DNA from: Ignavibacteriales bacterium | GTDB lineage: Bacteria > Bacteroidota > Ignavibacteria > Ignavibacteriales > Ignavibacteriaceae | Length of the DNA: 64,000 nucleotides | NCBI GenBank assembly: GCA_003538625.1 | Contig: DPRR01000028.1 | Span: 310,001 to 374,000, forward strand | Direction of reading: 5' to 3' | Shown here: in pieces, positions 52,373 through 60,964 of the stretch | How positions within the stretch are numbered: position 1 is the first letter of the stretch | Layout of the letters: each line of letters starts with the position of its first letter | Translations under genes and position numbers: made by a program | Notes under the pieces: generated by a model | Database searches by the model: none | Told to the model about the DNA's origin: nothing | What the model saw: the letters and a program-made list of their open reading frames with translations, nothing else

Positions 52373-53059
52373 CTAAACAAGATTTTCTACAAACCACTTA
52401 TGCAGCGGATACATATCTTTAAATACGCTAAAGGAAAAATCGACAGGACCTTTTTTATTTAACTCATCGAAATTTTTGCTTTCGTAGAAGACATATACTC
52501 CGCTGTGTAAAAGTAATTCGTTGAACTTATAATTCGGATCGAACCCGCGGGGAGTTTTTTTATATGTTTTGCCGCCCAGTTCAAAATTCTTTTTCTTTAA
52601 TAATTTTAAAATAATATCATTTAATTCCTTACCAGCCGCAGGATCGGAGACAAGGTTTCTATATTTTTTTAATTGATCATTTGTAAACTGATACATTCCG
52701 GCACCAAGAAAAAACAGTTTGGGTTCGATATGAAAATAAAGCCCGGAACATTCCATTTTCTTTCCGCGCCCTTCCCAAAAGTACAACCCAAGATTTGTTT
52801 TAAATGGCGCTTTATTTTTACTAAATCGTACATCGCGGTAAAGTCTGAAAATTGATTTATCAATTTTTGGAATAGCATTTATGTTTGGAGATAATTGGAA
52901 AAGTTTTTCACCAAGATCAATAACAAACCGTATTGCGGGCTGCAGCAACTCAAGATCATATCGCATTCGGTTTTTTTCAAACCACTCTTTGTTATTGTTT
53001 TTAGAAAGTGCGGTTAAAAATTTTATTGTTGACTGTGGAAATGAGATGTCATTTTTCAT
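52373..53059 (-). CDS. DUF2461 family protein
   Basis: A 228-residue member of DUF2461/TIGR02453, with 'TIKFLTALSKNNNKEWFEKNR' at the start, 'RLYRDVRFSKNKAPFKTN' and 'GLYFHIEPKLFFLGAGMY'. The family has no known biochemical role. It overlaps the end of the T9SS-sorted protein gene by 11 bases, which suggests coupling though the proteins act in different compartments. Probably cytoplasmic. Confidence 0.87.
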   Translation of the reverse strand: MKNDISFPQSTIKFLTALSKNNNKEWFEKNRMRYDLELLQPAIRFVIDLGEKLFQLSPNINAIPKIDKSIFRLYRDVRFSKNKAPFKTNLGLYFWEGRGKKMECSGLYFHIEPKLFFLGAGMYQFTNDQLKKYRNLVSDPAAGKELNDIILKLLKKKNFELGGKTYKKTPRGFDPNYKFNELLLHSGVYVFYESKNFDELNKKGPVDFSFSVFKDMYPLHKWFVENLV

Positions 53060-54359
53060 CGCGACTCCGTTTGATATAAACTATTTTTTTTGAAACCAAT
53101 GTATTGGCTGTTGTCGCGGTTAAAACGTAAATACCGCTGGCAATTGAGTTTTTAATTTTTTGTGGATCAATTTCTCTATAATAAAATCCGCCTGCAAAAA
53201 AATCATCTACAATTGTTGTAACTTCATTTCCAAGAATATCATAAAGTTTAATTATTACTCTTGCCGGAATTTCTCGTTCCGGTGTATTTACAGTAAAGAC
53301 AAAGCTGGTCTTATCAGAAAACGGATTTGGATAATTTTGTGATAGATAAATCTCTGTGTTATCAGACGCAAACTTTTTATAAGAAGTAAATTTTAACAGA
53401 ACACCATCTTGTCCGCAAGCATATCCCGTATATTTATCAACAAACTGAAGATCATACACTATTGTGCTATCAAAAATAAATTGTTCAACCCATGTTTTAC
53501 CGCCATCAGTTGAATTTAAAAATTTATATCCCGCGGCAGACCAGCCTTCATTTTGATCTAAAAAATCAATCGCATACGATATTCCAAATATTGGTATATC
53601 ATTAAATTCCCATGAAACACCGGCATCGGTGGTTTTTATTAATCCAACCGGATATAACATTTCCGGATCACCAGAGAGAGAAATTGCATTTAAAGAATCA
53701 AAAATAAAAACATCATAAATTTGATCCGGACTTAATCCAATTGATGTCCAATTATTCCCACCATCTGTGGTTCTCCAGATAACTCCAGCAATATCAACTC
53801 TTCCTCCGCAAGCATACCCAAATGTTTTGCTGTAAAAAGAAAATTTATTTATTGGCAAAGTTGAAACACCGCCGGGCTCAATGAATGCGTTTGTCCATGA
53901 CAATCCGCCGTCTGTAGTTTTTTTAATTCCGTTGCCGCCAATGAAGCCAACGTTATCATCAACAAAAAATATTGTTGAAAAAATTTCGTTTTGAAAAAAA
54001 ACAGAGTCTTTAACCCAACTTTCACCGCCATCTGTTGTTTTTAAAATAGAAGTTCCAAACGGAGGTTCGGAAGGATAAGTTAAAGCCCAGCCGCGATTCG
54101 GGTTTATAAAAAATATATCAACAATAGGAGTAGTTACAGTGCTGTTTTGAATGTTCCAATTGTTTCCGGAATCTGTTGTGTTAATTATTTTACCACCAAG
54201 ACTAACAGCCCAGCCATTGTTTGCATCAACAAAATAAAGTCGTCTTAATGTTTCACTTGTTGGCGATATTAATTTAAACCAGCCAACAGGTTCTTGAGCA
54301 AAACAGTTTGTTAATACAAACAGGAATATTAGAGAAAAAAGAAAATTTTTAAATAGCAT
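53049..54359 (-). CDS. Secreted YCF48/BNR-like repeat protein with a T9SS type A sorting domain
   Basis: A 436-residue exported protein. The signal peptide is MLFKNFLFSLIFLFVLTNCFAQE. Residues about 25-340 form repeats of the photosynthesis-system-II-assembly (Ycf48)/BNR type, with 'TTDGGNNW' and 'GWA' motifs. The last ~85 residues are the sorting domain, starting 'YLSQNYPNPFSDKTSF' and ending 'GIYVLTATTANTLVSKKIVYIK', which directs secretion through T9SS and surface attachment. Ligand unknown. Its presence implies the genome encodes a type IX secretion system elsewhere. Confidence 0.9.
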   Translation of the reverse strand: MLFKNFLFSLIFLFVLTNCFAQEPVGWFKLISPTSETLRRLYFVDANNGWAVSLGGKIINTTDSGNNWNIQNSTVTTPIVDIFFINPNRGWALTYPSEPPFGTSILKTTDGGESWVKDSVFFQNEIFSTIFFVDDNVGFIGGNGIKKTTDGGLSWTNAFIEPGGVSTLPINKFSFYSKTFGYACGGRVDIAGVIWRTTDGGNNWTSIGLSPDQIYDVFIFDSLNAISLSGDPEMLYPVGLIKTTDAGVSWEFNDIPIFGISYAIDFLDQNEGWSAAGYKFLNSTDGGKTWVEQFIFDSTIVYDLQFVDKYTGYACGQDGVLLKFTSYKKFASDNTEIYLSQNYPNPFSDKTSFVFTVNTPEREIPARVIIKLYDILGNEVTTIVDDFFAGGFYYREIDPQKIKNSIASGIYVLTATTANTLVSKKIVYIKRSRDEK

Positions 54360-54450
54360 TTTTAAAGACGAATCAATAAGATTTAACAGATTATAATAAC
54401 GCCCTTAAATTAAATGCATTCTTGTAAATATTAAAGGAAGTTCTATACAA

Positions 54451-54879
54451 CTATCCTCTATCAAATTTTGATGTCGCCGGAATTTTTCCGGCAAGAGAGG
54501 CTTTGTAAAACAAGTTACACAGTCTTTTAACTCTGTCGCTCTCATCAAAAACGGATGCACGCTTAACCGCATAAATTCCCCGGGCATCTCCAATCTTGCA
54601 AAGGGAAAGCGCTGCAAGAATTCTTATCTCTTCACACTCAGCATTATGTAATAAAGAAAGTAGTGGAATGACACCTTTTTTACAACAAAGCTCCCCCATC
54701 AAATAGGTACTTGACGCACAAAGACCTTTGTTTAATGAGTTCATTCCGATTAGAAGATTTTCTGATATTTGATTCTCGTCCATTTGTACTGAACGCATCG
54801 GCACAGGTTGAGGAAACAAAATTGCGCTGAATAGAATGACGGATATGACAACAACTGAAACAATTGTAAACTTTTTCAT
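54451..54879 (-). CDS. Small exported HEAT-repeat-like protein
   Basis: A 142-residue protein with a hydrophobic signal (residues 4-22). The remainder has helical repeats resembling HEAT units, including 'VIPLLSLLHNAECEEIRILA', 'LSLCKIGDARGIYAVKRA', with several cysteines. Short HEAT proteins often bind others. No specific function is recognised. It has its own 170-bp upstream gap. Confidence 0.68.
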   Translation of the reverse strand: MKKFTIVSVVVISVILFSAILFPQPVPMRSVQMDENQISENLLIGMNSLNKGLCASSTYLMGELCCKKGVIPLLSLLHNAECEEIRILAALSLCKIGDARGIYAVKRASVFDESDRVKRLCNLFYKASLAGKIPATSKFDRG

Positions 54880-55048
54880 CGTTTTTCTCCCGGCTATTCA
54901 GTTAATAAATAATTTACATTTGTAACATGATTTTTAATTTACGCCAGAGCAAACAAAACAGGATGAAGGGTAAAAAGTAGTTAAGATATAAGGTTTTTAT
55001 TGGTTAGAAAAGGAACTGAAAATTTGACCAGACCTGCAGTGTGATTTT

Positions 55049-55849
55049 TTAATAAAGAAAGATTCTATCCCCAACAGAAACAGTACCATTATTTTTACAA
55101 ATTACATTCATTCCGAACATAACTTTAGTATTGATTTTTCTATATAGAGATAGCGTTTTTAATGGCTCAGCAGTTCTTTCTGCGGTATCTTGATTTGTAG
55201 TTGTAATTACGCATCTTGCGCATGGCTTAACAGCCATAAAATCTACATTGTTAATTCTAAAATCTTTCCAGTTATCTTCTTCATAAGGTGTTCCACCGGT
55301 AAAAACAAAGTTTGGTCTAAACCGATTCATTGGCAAAGGCTTTTCTAATTTTGTATTTAGATCATCCAGGGATGATTGACCTATTATTAAATAAGGATAG
55401 GCATCGGCAAAACTTACGATATGATTTTCATTTAGATATTTTTTTTCAACGATTCGTTTCTCATCATCAGACATATAAACGAGCGAACATTTTTTGTCAA
55501 TCGCAGTAGAAAACCAAACGTCTACATCCTGGCTTACCCGCACAGCACCACAAATATCCTCCCAAATTTTAACAGAAATATTTTCGTTTGAATCAGACTT
55601 AAACGGCAGAACAATATGAGAACCATCTTTTGTATTTAAAACTTTAAATCCATTTTCATAAAAAGACAATTTTAACAAAGCCATTTCAGGAAAATCACGT
55701 TGAGTCATAAACATATTATTTTCATCAACAAGCAAAAACCGTCGATCATATTTTAGCCCCCGTTCTTCTGCAGGTGCCGAAGTAACGCTTATTCCGCCAA
55801 GAGACTTAATCGGATAGATATAAATTTCGGATAATGTAAGCTGCGGCAT
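55049..55849 (-). CDS. MOSC-domain protein (YcbX-like)
   Basis: A 266-residue protein with a MOSC N-terminal barrel ('EIYIYPIKSLGGISV', residues 7-21; 'RGLKYDRRFLLVD') and a MOSC domain ending 'KPCARCVITTTNQDT', where the Cys is the presumed molybdenum-cofactor ligand. YcbX-type proteins reduce N-hydroxylated bases with the molybdenum cofactor; this one lacks the extra ferredoxin domain. It starts three bases after the DUF389 gene stop, at the tail of the leftward run. Confidence 0.88.
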   Translation of the reverse strand: MPQLTLSEIYIYPIKSLGGISVTSAPAEERGLKYDRRFLLVDENNMFMTQRDFPEMALLKLSFYENGFKVLNTKDGSHIVLPFKSDSNENISVKIWEDICGAVRVSQDVDVWFSTAIDKKCSLVYMSDDEKRIVEKKYLNENHIVSFADAYPYLIIGQSSLDDLNTKLEKPLPMNRFRPNFVFTGGTPYEEDNWKDFRINNVDFMAVKPCARCVITTTNQDTAERTAEPLKTLSLYRKINTKVMFGMNVICKNNGTVSVGDRIFLY

Positions 55850-55852
55850 AGT

Positions 55853-57223
55853 TTATTGAACCACTAGTTTTATGTTATTGTTTTTTGTTCTTTCAGACAG
55901 CCAGTCTTTTAATTTTTTTAATTCTGAAGACGAAGGCCGGTATTTAAACTTTGCATAAGCAAATGCCAGAGTATCTGTTTTTTGTTTTGCAAAGTCGGTA
56001 AAAATATTTTTACTGATAGTAAACTCAACAAGATTTTTATTTAACGCCTTAGCTTCGTTGGAAATATCCTGAACAGGAAACGACTCTGATTTTAACCTGC
56101 TTATTTCACTTTCAAGCAGGGCGATCTTTCTATCTTTGTTTTTTATTAACTCTTCATTCTTTCTGTAAAGATCTTCGATAACGCCAATTCTAAGTGAGGA
56201 CAGATCTTGTTTAATGTTTTCACCAACACCTTGTTTTATTTTTAGCTCAACATTGTTAAGTCCATAGTTTTTTAATTTCGTTTGAACATTTTTAATAATA
56301 TCATTAGGAATTACTTCACCCAGAAGAAAAACCTCAAGAGTGCTTTTATTTCCAGTCTGTTTAATGTTTTTGCTTATTATCTGTGAATTATCAAAAACCA
56401 GTTCATTATTTACAAATTGCGTAATTTTTTTTTCAATTATACTTCTATTAACAATATTATATGCAATTACGATGCTGGGGATTACGGTTATAGCTACTAC
56501 TATTAAAATATATCTTCTAACTCTTTTTTCTCTGCTGGTATCAAGAAGCACTTTTTTCTTGAACTTTAAAAAGCGAACGATTATAAATGATGATAAACTG
56601 ATAAACACACTATTAATAAAGTAAAGATAAAATGCACCGAAGAAGAATGTCAGATTTCCGGTTGCGATACCATAACCAGCCGTACATAACGGAGGCATTA
56701 ATGCAGTTGCAATGGCAACGCCGGGAATAACGTTGCTTACGCTTTTTCTTGTTGCAGCAACAATACCCGCCAGGCCGCCAAACAAAGCAATCATCACATC
56801 CCAGATGGTTGGAGTTGTTCTTGCGAGAAGTTCAGACTGCGCATCACTTATGGGACTTATAAAAAAGTATATTGCAGAAGTAATTACTCCAATAATAGTT
56901 GCGATTGCAAGATTTTTGTACGCCCTCTTTATTAAATCTAAATCATTAATTCCAATTCCTAAACCAATCCCCATAATTGGTCCCATTAAAGGGGAGATTA
57001 GCATCGCACCTATAATAACAGCAGTTGAATTAACATTAAGCCCGATAGATGCGATAAAGATTGCAAAAATAAGCACCCAAAGATTTATTCCTTTAAACTC
57101 AACATTTTTTTTGATGCTTTCAATTATTTCATCTTCATTTGCTTTATCTTCTTCCAGGTTAAACCTGTCTTTAAGAAATTCTTTTAGGTAAGCAAGCAAC
57201 CTTAAATTTTTATTTACAATCAT
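55853..57223 (-). CDS. DUF389 family membrane protein
   Basis: A 456-residue integral membrane protein of DUF389 (TIGR00341-like). The first ~45 residues are cytoplasmic, then five to six hydrophobic segments (about 45-240) with the hallmark 'AVIIGAMLISPLMGPIMGIGLGI' in style and 'ALMPPLCTAGYGIATGN'. A soluble C-terminal half (about 270-456) carries a coiled coil ('KNEELIKNKDRKIALLESEI'). The function is unknown. It lies in the same leftward run as the haem genes. Confidence 0.87.
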   Translation of the reverse strand: MIVNKNLRLLAYLKEFLKDRFNLEEDKANEDEIIESIKKNVEFKGINLWVLIFAIFIASIGLNVNSTAVIIGAMLISPLMGPIMGIGLGIGINDLDLIKRAYKNLAIATIIGVITSAIYFFISPISDAQSELLARTTPTIWDVMIALFGGLAGIVAATRKSVSNVIPGVAIATALMPPLCTAGYGIATGNLTFFFGAFYLYFINSVFISLSSFIIVRFLKFKKKVLLDTSREKRVRRYILIVVAITVIPSIVIAYNIVNRSIIEKKITQFVNNELVFDNSQIISKNIKQTGNKSTLEVFLLGEVIPNDIIKNVQTKLKNYGLNNVELKIKQGVGENIKQDLSSLRIGVIEDLYRKNEELIKNKDRKIALLESEISRLKSESFPVQDISNEAKALNKNLVEFTISKNIFTDFAKQKTDTLAFAYAKFKYRPSSSELKKLKDWLSERTKNNNIKLVVQ

Positions 57224-57268
57224 AAATAAAGCAGAGATTTATTTTTTATTGAATAATATATAACTAAC

Positions 57269-58495
57269 TCAAATACTTTTTAGTGTAATAATAACAATTT
57301 CCGGAGTTGAATTATATCTGACAGGGGCAAGCGACATTCCCAGTCCGCCGCAAACCACAGCGAGCATCTTTCCGAAATAATAGTCTCCCTTAATATAATT
57401 TGTTTCTACAAGAGTTGGAGTAAGTTGCACAAATGGGAACAACAAAGTAATTTGCCCGCCATGCGTATGTCCTGCCAAAAACAAATCGTAGTTGTTTTTA
57501 ACCGCGCTGTTAATCAAAAATTCGCGGGGCTGATGGGTAAGAAATATTTGAAACTCTGCTTTGTTTGAAGCAGAAAGATTTTCTAGTGTCGTTTCCGAAA
57601 TATCAGACACATATGTATTGGTTATAAATGTAATTCCAATTCTGGTCGAATCAATGTTAATATACTTCATCCCATTATCAATCATTTCAACATGATATTT
57701 AGTTAAAGCGCCTTCGACCTCCTTTAAACTTCTAACATAATCTTGCCTGTAAGCCCAATTGTCATGATCGCCCACGCAAGAATAAACGCCGTAATTTGTT
57801 TTTATCTTGCCGATGAACTTAGCCGCAGTCTCAATATAGTCCGGGGAAGAAGTTATCACATCTCCTGCAATTAAAACCAAATCAGGCTTTTCTTTATTGA
57901 TTTTATTAACATAATTCAAAAGTCTGCTTTCATCAGTATATCTATCAGCCTGAATATCAGAAATGAATGCAATTTTAAATCCGGATAATGCATCCGGAAG
58001 ATCTTTCTTTTTATACTCCGTAGTTCTAACATCAACATTGTAGTAATCGTAAATAATTCTGGCGGGGATATAAACAATAAAAAACACAGTTAATGCCAAA
58101 AATATTTTCACTTGAATCCGATAAAGCTTTTCTTTATGCTTTTTATAAAGAGGATAAAAAATCAGTTTAAGCAAATCAATAAAAAAGAAAAGCGCGCTTA
58201 CTTGTAATATTAAAATTATTAAAACCCAGAACGGATAGAGAAGCAAATAATCGGCAAAAATATTTTGAGGAAAGGAAACCGATTGCTTTGTTATTGCAGC
58301 ATAAAGCGCATTAAAGATTAATAGAGCCGGATAAAGATTAAGCAAAATGAGAAATAAATAGATAATTAATCTTTTGTTCTTTACGGGAAACTCGGGAAAA
58401 AGAGTTTTAAAAACTCTGTTAATCTTTCTGGTAAAGTAATATTCTAATAAAACCAGAACAACAATACCAATTAAAACGCGAACAATTATCCACAT
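57269..58495 (-). CDS. Membrane-anchored metallophosphoesterase (YaeI-like)
   Basis: The frame is open to 58630 inside the glycosyltransferase gene, but ATG 58495 is chosen, 11 bases after that gene ends, giving 408 residues. Four to five hydrophobic segments (first 150 residues) precede a calcineurin-type domain: 'FISDIQADRYTD', 'LIAGDVITSS', 'GDHDNWAY' and 'AGHTHGGQITLLFP'. The first motif has Gln instead of the usual His, as in some YaeI-like proteins. A substrate such as lipid-linked phosphate is possible. Confidence 0.86.
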   Translation of the reverse strand: MWIIVRVLIGIVVLVLLEYYFTRKINRVFKTLFPEFPVKNKRLIIYLFLILLNLYPALLIFNALYAAITKQSVSFPQNIFADYLLLYPFWVLIILILQVSALFFFIDLLKLIFYPLYKKHKEKLYRIQVKIFLALTVFFIVYIPARIIYDYYNVDVRTTEYKKKDLPDALSGFKIAFISDIQADRYTDESRLLNYVNKINKEKPDLVLIAGDVITSSPDYIETAAKFIGKIKTNYGVYSCVGDHDNWAYRQDYVRSLKEVEGALTKYHVEMIDNGMKYINIDSTRIGITFITNTYVSDISETTLENLSASNKAEFQIFLTHQPREFLINSAVKNNYDLFLAGHTHGGQITLLFPFVQLTPTLVETNYIKGDYYFGKMLAVVCGGLGMSLAPVRYNSTPEIVIITLKSI

Positions 58496-58505
58496 AAAAT
58501 TCTCA

Positions 58506-59501
58506 TTAACTTTTTGTATTTGATAAAAATGTTTCTGCCAACAAAAAAACTTCATTAACAGTAATATTATTAATATTACTGTCCGCGGACTTAATGTACT
58601 TCTGATTATTTCCGGTTGAAGCCCATTCATTTGGATTAGTCGGACCGAAAAGCGAAATCATTTTTGCGTTGGAATACCCGGCAATATGCATTGTGCCCGT
58701 ATCGTTTGTAATATAAAGATCAACCAGGGATAAAATAGCACCAAGTTTCTTCACCGGCAGATTATTTAAAATCGTATACTCAATCTTCTCATCTTGTAAG
58801 CTCGTACAAATAGGTTTTACTATTCTATCGTCAGTCCAGCCGGAAGTTATTAAAATATAAATACTATAATTATTGTTAAGTTTTTTAACTAGTTCAATAA
58901 AATTTTTTGCCGCCCAAATATTAATTTCTTTTCCCGCCCCGGGATGTATTGCAATGATTTTTCTTTTTTTATCAGGAATTGTGGAAGACAAAAAATCTTT
59001 TGCAAAAGAAACATCTGCGCCGCTTAGATTCATTCTAATTGAATCTATTTCCTCTTTTGTTAAATGGCAATTTATTTGTTCAATTACTTCAAGGTTGCGG
59101 ATTGATTGATGCTTTCCTTTCCAGAAAAAATCACTTTTTATATTAAGATATTTATGAGAGTTGTTTTCATTACTATCTATAGACTTTACGCCAATTCTAT
59201 ATTTAGCTCCAGATAAAAGGTTGATAATATGTGATGTTCTTGAAAGGACAATTGTGGAAGGCACAACGCCTATCTGATATTTTCTGTCGCGTAATGTTTT
59301 TATAAACCTTATGATTGTTTTTAAAGATGATTTGTCAAAAATAATTACACGATCCAGATATGGATTAATATCAAAAAAAGGAATTTCATAATTAGTCTTA
59401 GCCGCAACCAATGTTATTAATGCTTCGGGATATTTTTTCTTTAGTGCAAGATAAAGCGTTAGCGAGCATAACATATCTCCAATCTGATTATGCTGGCGCA
59501 C
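58506..59501 (-). CDS. Glycosyltransferase family 9 protein (heptosyltransferase-like)
   Basis: The GT9 fold is shown by 'RQHNQIGDMLCSLTLYLALKK' features at the start, 'IAIHPGAGKEINIWAAKNFI' and 'DLYITNDTGTMHIAGYSNAKM'. Family members add heptose or other sugars to lipopolysaccharide core. The coordinates use GTG 59501, the first standard start, giving 331 residues, but this cuts off the first beta strand ('NILVV'). The reading frame continues upstream without a stop to an ATT at 59543. See the findings for a probable ATT start. Confidence 0.85.
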   Translation of the reverse strand: MRQHNQIGDMLCSLTLYLALKKKYPEALITLVAAKTNYEIPFFDINPYLDRVIIFDKSSLKTIIRFIKTLRDRKYQIGVVPSTIVLSRTSHIINLLSGAKYRIGVKSIDSNENNSHKYLNIKSDFFWKGKHQSIRNLEVIEQINCHLTKEEIDSIRMNLSGADVSFAKDFLSSTIPDKKRKIIAIHPGAGKEINIWAAKNFIELVKKLNNNYSIYILITSGWTDDRIVKPICTSLQDEKIEYTILNNLPVKKLGAILSLVDLYITNDTGTMHIAGYSNAKMISLFGPTNPNEWASTGNNQKYIKSADSNINNITVNEVFLLAETFLSNTKS

Positions 59502-59545
59502 AACAAGAATGTTGTCTACTTTTTCAGGAAGTTTAATTTTAATTT

Positions 59546-60532
59546 TTACCTTCTTGTTTTATCAATCCACTTAGCAAGATCTTTTGCAAAATAAGTTAAA
59601 AACATATCGGCACCAGCACGTTTGATTGCAAAAGCAGCTTCAACCATAACGCGCTCTTCATCAATCCAGCCATTTGCGCCGGCTGCTTTGATCATTGCAT
59701 ATTCACCGCTAACCTGATAAGCGGCGGTTGGCATTGCAAATTTTTCTTTTACTGCTCTTATAACATCTAAATACGGACCCGCAGGTTTTACCATAACAAT
59801 ATCTGCACCCTCTTCAATATCTTCTGCAACTTCGCGTAAAGCTTCATTAACATTTCCAATATCCATCTGATGTGATCTTCTATCTCCAAAGGCAGGGGTA
59901 GATTCTGCGGCATCTCTAAATGGTCCATAAAATCCTGATGAATATTTTGCAGCATAACTCATAATAGGAGTTTTATTAAATCCTTTATAATCAAGCGCCT
60001 TTCTTATCGCCGTAACTCTGCCATCCATCATATCAGAAGGAGCAACAATATCGGCACCGGCTTCTGCGTGTGTTACGGCTTCTTTCGCAAGAAGTGAAAC
60101 GGTTTCATCGTTTAAAATTTCCTCCCCATTCAAAACTCCGCAATGCCCGTGAGAAGTATATTCGCACATACAAACATCGGTGATAACTAATAAATCTTTT
60201 ACCTCTGCTTTAATAGCACGAACGGCTTGCTGAATAATTCCGTTTGCATCATAAGCGCCGGAACCAACTTCATCTTTGTGATCTGGTATTCCAAAAAGTA
60301 TTACGGCAGGAATTCCGAGATCACGAACTTCTTTGCATTCTTTTACAAGTTCATCAATTGATAATTGAAAAACTCCCGGCATAGATTTAACGGGATTTTT
60401 AATTTTTGTTCCCGGTACAACGAACAGCGGATAAATTAAATCGTTTTTAGTTAACACCGTTTCGCGAACCATATCTCTTACGAGTGGATTGTATCTTAAA
60501 CGACGATGACGAATTATTGGGTATGTGCTCAT
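59546..60532 (-). CDS. hemB: Porphobilinogen synthase (delta-aminolevulinic acid dehydratase)
   Basis: HemB joins two 5-aminolevulinates to porphobilinogen in haem synthesis. The 328-residue enzyme has Schiff-base lysines K196 ('SYAAKYSSGF') and K249 ('MVKPAGPYLD'), and the zinc-site cysteines C121, C123 and C131 in 'DVCMCEYTSHGHCG'. It is therefore the zinc type. It follows hemG, separated by the inserted four-helix-bundle gene. Its stop codon overlaps the ribosome-binding site of the glycosyltransferase gene. Confidence 0.96.
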   Translation of the reverse strand: MSTYPIIRHRRLRYNPLVRDMVRETVLTKNDLIYPLFVVPGTKIKNPVKSMPGVFQLSIDELVKECKEVRDLGIPAVILFGIPDHKDEVGSGAYDANGIIQQAVRAIKAEVKDLLVITDVCMCEYTSHGHCGVLNGEEILNDETVSLLAKEAVTHAEAGADIVAPSDMMDGRVTAIRKALDYKGFNKTPIMSYAAKYSSGFYGPFRDAAESTPAFGDRRSHQMDIGNVNEALREVAEDIEEGADIVMVKPAGPYLDVIRAVKEKFAMPTAAYQVSGEYAMIKAAGANGWIDEERVMVEAAFAIKRAGADMFLTYFAKDLAKWIDKTRR

Positions 60533-60541
60533 AAATGCTCC

Positions 60542-60558
60542 AATGTAGAATTTAGAAT
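60542..60558. repeat. Left 17-bp terminal inverted repeat
   Basis: Matches 60948-60964 exactly in inverse orientation. It lies just before hemB (whose start codon is at 60532) and after the four-helix-bundle stop. Confidence 0.75.
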
Positions 60559-60571
60559 GTATAATGTAGAA

Positions 60572-60949
60572 TTAATTTTTTTTTGACGATTTAATAATTG
60601 CTGTTAGTAATTTTGATAATTCTTCACAATCGCTAAAAAGGCTTTTGAATTCTTTTTCCGAAATAATCTCCGACGCTTTTAATAATTTAAGCCAAAACTC
60701 AGTTTCTCTTGATTCTTTTAATGATATTCCAAGTTTATTAATGAAATCTTTCTTTGTAAAAGCACTCTGTGCTTCAGATACATTTGCACCAATTGATGTT
60801 CCCGATCTTAATAACTGTTTAAAGAGAGAATTTAGATTATAATTGTTTTGTGATTTCACCTTATAAAATCGAACGATTCTAACTGAAAAAAGAAAACTCT
60901 TTTCAAGAACAGGATTATAATATTTAGTCGCTGTTTCTTTTATAATCAT
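60572..60949 (-). CDS. Four-helix-bundle protein (S23/IVP family)
   Basis: A 125-residue protein of the TIGR02436/S23 family. The typical segments are 'KSFLFSVRIVRFYK', 'LFKQLLRSGTSIGANVSEAQ', 'DFINKLGISLKESRETEFWLKL' and 'ELSKLLTAIIKSS'. In Leptospira and others such genes sit in 23S rRNA intervening sequences; many stand alone. Its ATG (60949-60947) overlaps the end of the right inverted repeat. It lies two bases after the hemG stop. Function is unknown; related Avd proteins assist retroelements. Confidence 0.85.
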   Translation of the reverse strand: MIIKETATKYYNPVLEKSFLFSVRIVRFYKVKSQNNYNLNSLFKQLLRSGTSIGANVSEAQSAFTKKDFINKLGISLKESRETEFWLKLLKASEIISEKEFKSLFSDCEELSKLLTAIIKSSKKN

Positions 60950-60964
60950 TCTAAATTCTACATT
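60948..60964. repeat. Right 17-bp terminal inverted repeat
   Basis: Exact inverse of 60542-60558. It contains the stop codon (TAG, 60953-60951) and last codons of hemG, and the start codon of the four-helix-bundle gene. Confidence 0.75.

Larger units (their letters stand above)
60542..60964. mobile_element. Inverted-repeat-bounded cassette carrying the four-helix-bundle gene
   Basis: AATGTAGAATTTAGAAT at 60542-60558 is repeated in perfect inverse at 60948-60964 (17 of 17). Between them lies the four-helix-bundle gene. Extra degenerate TAGAATG words flank both arms. The whole unit is 423 bp and sits between hemG and hemB, two genes of one pathway. No transposase or target duplication was seen, so the mobility is inferred from the structure. 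Confidence 0.55.

Noticed and set aside
56712..57191. 159-residue open frame opposite the DUF389 gene
   Set aside because: Hydrophobic because it mirrors membrane segments on the other strand; no ribosome-binding site; the DUF389 frame explains the conservation.
58496..58630. Upstream extension of the metallophosphoesterase
   Set aside because: It lies in the antiparallel-unrelated frame of the glycosyltransferase end; ATG 58495 right after that gene is more sensible.
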